From NCBI GenBank assembly GCA_019695435.1, contig JACTVF010000129.1:1-6751 (forward strand): 6,751 nt of DNA, in the 5' to 3' direction. This DNA is from Methanoregulaceae archaeon (lineage in GTDB: Archaea; Halobacteriota; Methanomicrobia; Methanomicrobiales; Methanospirillaceae). Both the position numbers and the translations under genes were made by a program. This document shows, piece after piece, positions 5,478-6,751 of this stretch. Every line of letters begins with the position of its first letter. Within the stretch, counting starts at the first letter, position 1. The notes beneath the pieces are model-generated. The model made no database searches and was not told where the DNA came from. It saw only the letters and a program-made list of their open reading frames with translations.

Positions 5478-6386
5478 TTACAGCACAATCAGGCAGTCGC
5501 GTGATTCGTCAAAGGTAAGCGCGCCGCAGGCCGGGCGGCCTTGCAGCAGACATTCCGACACGGCATCGCCGACCAGCTTTTCCACCGCATCTCGCATTGG
5601 CCGCGCGCCGAGCTTTGGATGAAAGCCTTTGCGCACGAGAAACGGCAAAACCGTTTTGTCCAATTTCAGTTCGTGGCCGCGCGCTTTCAGGAATTCGATT
5701 TCGCGGGACAGGAATTTTTCTGCAATCTCCAACTGGTGTTCGTAGCTCAATCGGTGGAATACCAGCTTCTCGTTCACGCGCGCAAAGATTTCCGGGCGGA
5801 GGGTTTGCTGCGCCCGCGTCAGAACGTGGCGTTCGAGCGTCGCGTCGTTGGAATGTTGCAGGCTCATCAATTCCGCCGAACCGATGTTTGACGTGAGCCA
5901 GATGTAAAAGCCGCTGAAGTCGAGCGTCTGGCCCGTGGCGACCGTGATCCGCGCCGCATCGAGCAGTTGCAGCATGATGTCCAACACGCGCGGATGGGCC
6001 TTCTCTGCCTCGTCAAACAGGAGCGAGCCTTCCGACGCGCGTTCGCGCAACGCGCCCAGGTAGCCGGTTTCACCGAGCCTGGCGCCGAGCAGCAGACCGA
6101 GCGCCTCCTGGTTCTGAAACTCGGACATGTCGAACCGGAACAACTGGCCGGAGCCGAAGATATGCGCGGTGAGGACGACCACCGTTTCCGTTTTGCCGAC
6201 GCCGGTCGGACCGAGCAGCAGGAAACTCCCGCGCGGGCGCGCGGGTTTGGTCAGGCCGAGTTCGCCGCGTTGGACGGCGGAGATGATGCGTGGCAGGGCG
6301 TGGGGCTGGCCGCGAATCTCGCGCGGCAGCAACGCGGCCAATTCCTGGAGCCTGGCAAGCTTCGTCGTGTCGGCGGTTTTATCCAT
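5478..6386 (-). CDS. Stand-alone AAA+ ATPase resembling the ClpA/ClpB second ATPase domain
   Basis: This 302-residue protein is one AAA_2-type module with the following C-terminal small domain, without the N-domain, first ATPase ring or coiled-coil arm of ClpB (about 860 residues). Visible parts are Walker A GPTGVGKT (59-66), Walker B SLLFDEAEKAHP (121-132), sensor 1 LTSNIGS (164-170), the arginine finger in RPEIFARVNE (Arg203) and sensor 2 GARPM (260-264). The ATPase should therefore be active as a ring. The Clp pore loop GYVG is not kept: the aligned segment reads GARLGETGYLG (101-111), with Glu106 at the pore-tyrosine position and about five residues missing after it. Threading of protein substrates is thus uncertain. 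ATG 6386 is preceded by a G-rich stretch that could be a weak ribosome site. It is divergent from the pilin-like gene and may assist assembly of that secretion system. It is not a full ClpB. Confidence 0.88.
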   Translation of the reverse strand: MDKTADTTKLARLQELAALLPREIRGQPHALPRIISAVQRGELGLTKPARPRGSFLLLGPTGVGKTETVVVLTAHIFGSGQLFRFDMSEFQNQEALGLLLGARLGETGYLGALRERASEGSLLFDEAEKAHPRVLDIMLQLLDAARITVATGQTLDFSGFYIWLTSNIGSAELMSLQHSNDATLERHVLTRAQQTLRPEIFARVNEKLVFHRLSYEHQLEIAEKFLSREIEFLKARGHELKLDKTVLPFLVRKGFHPKLGARPMRDAVEKLVGDAVSECLLQGRPACGALTFDESRDCLIVL

Positions 6387-6520
6387 CCCCCACTTCTATC
6401 AGGAAGCCATTTCAGATTGTGTGCCTCGCGCACCGACCGGTTTTTATTTCTGTCAAAGTGCGCTTGTAATGCAGCGAAGAATTCGCTGCCGAGAGAAACA
6501 ATAACAGAAACACAACGCGT
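6387..6520. promoter_or_regulatory. Divergent intergenic region, ATPase gene / pilin-like gene
   Basis: These 134 bases must hold start signals for both flanking genes. On the plus strand, TGTAAT (6465-6470) matches five of six -10 positions, but the matching -35 position is only a T-rich stretch around 6441-6447. On the minus strand, a perfect TTGACA occurs at 6456-6451 without a good -10 box at the usual distance, and a weaker pair, TTACAA with TAAAAA seventeen bases on, overlaps it. The sequence before ATG 6521 is A-rich with no Shine-Dalgarno match. Promoter calls are tentative. Confidence 0.4.
6471..6489. repeat. Perfect 8+3+8 inverted repeat, possible operator
   Basis: GCAGCGAA (6471-6478), spacer GAA, then TTCGCTGC (6482-6489) form a perfect inverted repeat. 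It begins immediately after the candidate -10 box TGTAAT (6465-6470), so it would cover the transcription start of the pilin-like gene, a usual place for a repressor operator. As RNA it would make an eight-pair hairpin with a three-base loop in the leader, 31 bases before ATG 6521. No T run follows, so termination is unlikely. Confidence 0.5.
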
Positions 6521-6751
6521 ATGAAATTAAACAAATACATCAGTCCCAAAGTCCGCTCGCGGCTTCCCTCGTTGCTGACGGCCGCCGCCATTCTCGCACT
6601 AAACACCGTCTCCGCTTTCGCGCAGAGCACAACGTTCAATTCCACCGACCTGAAAACCGGCCTCAGCAACAGCCTCGCCGTCATCATGATGTTTGGCTTC
6701 GTTCTGGGCATTTTCGCTGTCATCTACGGCGGCTTCGCCATCCGGCGCGGC
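6521..6751 (+). CDS. VirB2/TrbC-like pilin or small membrane protein, partial (C-terminus beyond right edge)
   Basis: An open frame of 77 codons runs from ATG 6521 to the right edge. The N-terminus is a clear signal peptide: a basic start (Lys2, Lys5, Lys10, Arg12, Arg14), a hydrophobic core LLTAAAILALNTV (18-30) and a likely cleavage site AFA|Q after Ala34. A short polar stretch follows, then one hydrophobic span SLAVIMMFGFVLGIFAVIYG (51-70), ending in a basic RRG. VirB2/TrbC conjugative pilins have this layout: long signal peptide, a hydrophobic segment, a short positive loop, then a second membrane segment. The second segment would lie outside the window. If the assignment is right, it is the major pilus subunit of a type IV secretion or conjugation system, and further tra/trb genes should follow. 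Another small exported membrane protein remains possible. There is no Shine-Dalgarno match before the start; the leader is A-rich. Confidence 0.65.
   Translation, partial: MKLNKYISPKVRSRLPSLLTAAAILALNTVSAFAQSTTFNSTDLKTGLSNSLAVIMMFGFVLGIFAVIYGGFAIRRG

Noticed and set aside
6412..6723. Minus-strand ORF of 103 codons at the right end
   Set aside because: It runs antisense to the pilin-like gene and through the divergent promoter region. The plus strand has a clear signal peptide and membrane span instead.

Overview
The window looks like bacterial DNA in which two different blocks meet. The left block (about 1-4040) is read entirely on the minus strand and is comparatively AT-rich: two 60-base lines counted by hand gave 43% and 45% G+C. 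The right block (about 4660-6751) is G+C-rich: three lines counted by hand gave 62-65%. Almost no gene has a convincing Shine-Dalgarno sequence, and A-rich leaders are common. That fits lineages with weak SD use (Verrucomicrobiota, Bacteroidota and relatives), but the taxon is a guess, not a reading.

Left block, in transcription order (right to left): an unrecognised protein of about 140 aa (3615-4037); an iron/zinc (group III) alcohol dehydrogenase-fold protein (2371-3567); a short HEAT-repeat protein whose two His-Glu dyads have the spacing seen in deoxyhypusine hydroxylase (1886-2353); a D-2-hydroxyacid dehydrogenase-fold protein that has lost the catalytic Arg and His (888-1877); and a class I/II PLP aminotransferase that runs off the left edge (1-856). 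Gaps between the last four genes are 8-31 bases, or an overlap if an alternative TTG start is used, so they form one operon. Two NAD(P)-fold redox proteins, a possible metal-binding HEAT protein and a transaminase suggest a small-molecule biosynthetic or catabolic pathway. The substrate cannot be read from the sequence. The altered active sites in two of the proteins make this the most unusual part of the window.

Middle (4038-4658): about 620 bases with no gene I can defend. It holds an A-rich tract, a doubtful 117-codon ORF, a run of seven C and a good stem-loop. The base composition changes here, so it is the likely junction between the acquired block and its host context.

Right block: a plus-strand protein with five MORN-type (YwqK-like) repeats fused to an unnamed C-terminal domain (4659-5477). 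It meets, with no spacer between the stops, a minus-strand stand-alone AAA+ ATPase resembling the second ATPase domain of ClpA/ClpB (5478-6386). A 134-base divergent intergenic region with a perfect 8+3+8 inverted repeat follows. Last is the start of a plus-strand secreted, membrane-spanning small protein resembling VirB2/TrbC pilins (6521 to the right edge). This suggests that a conjugation-type secretion locus, possibly an integrative element, continues to the right.
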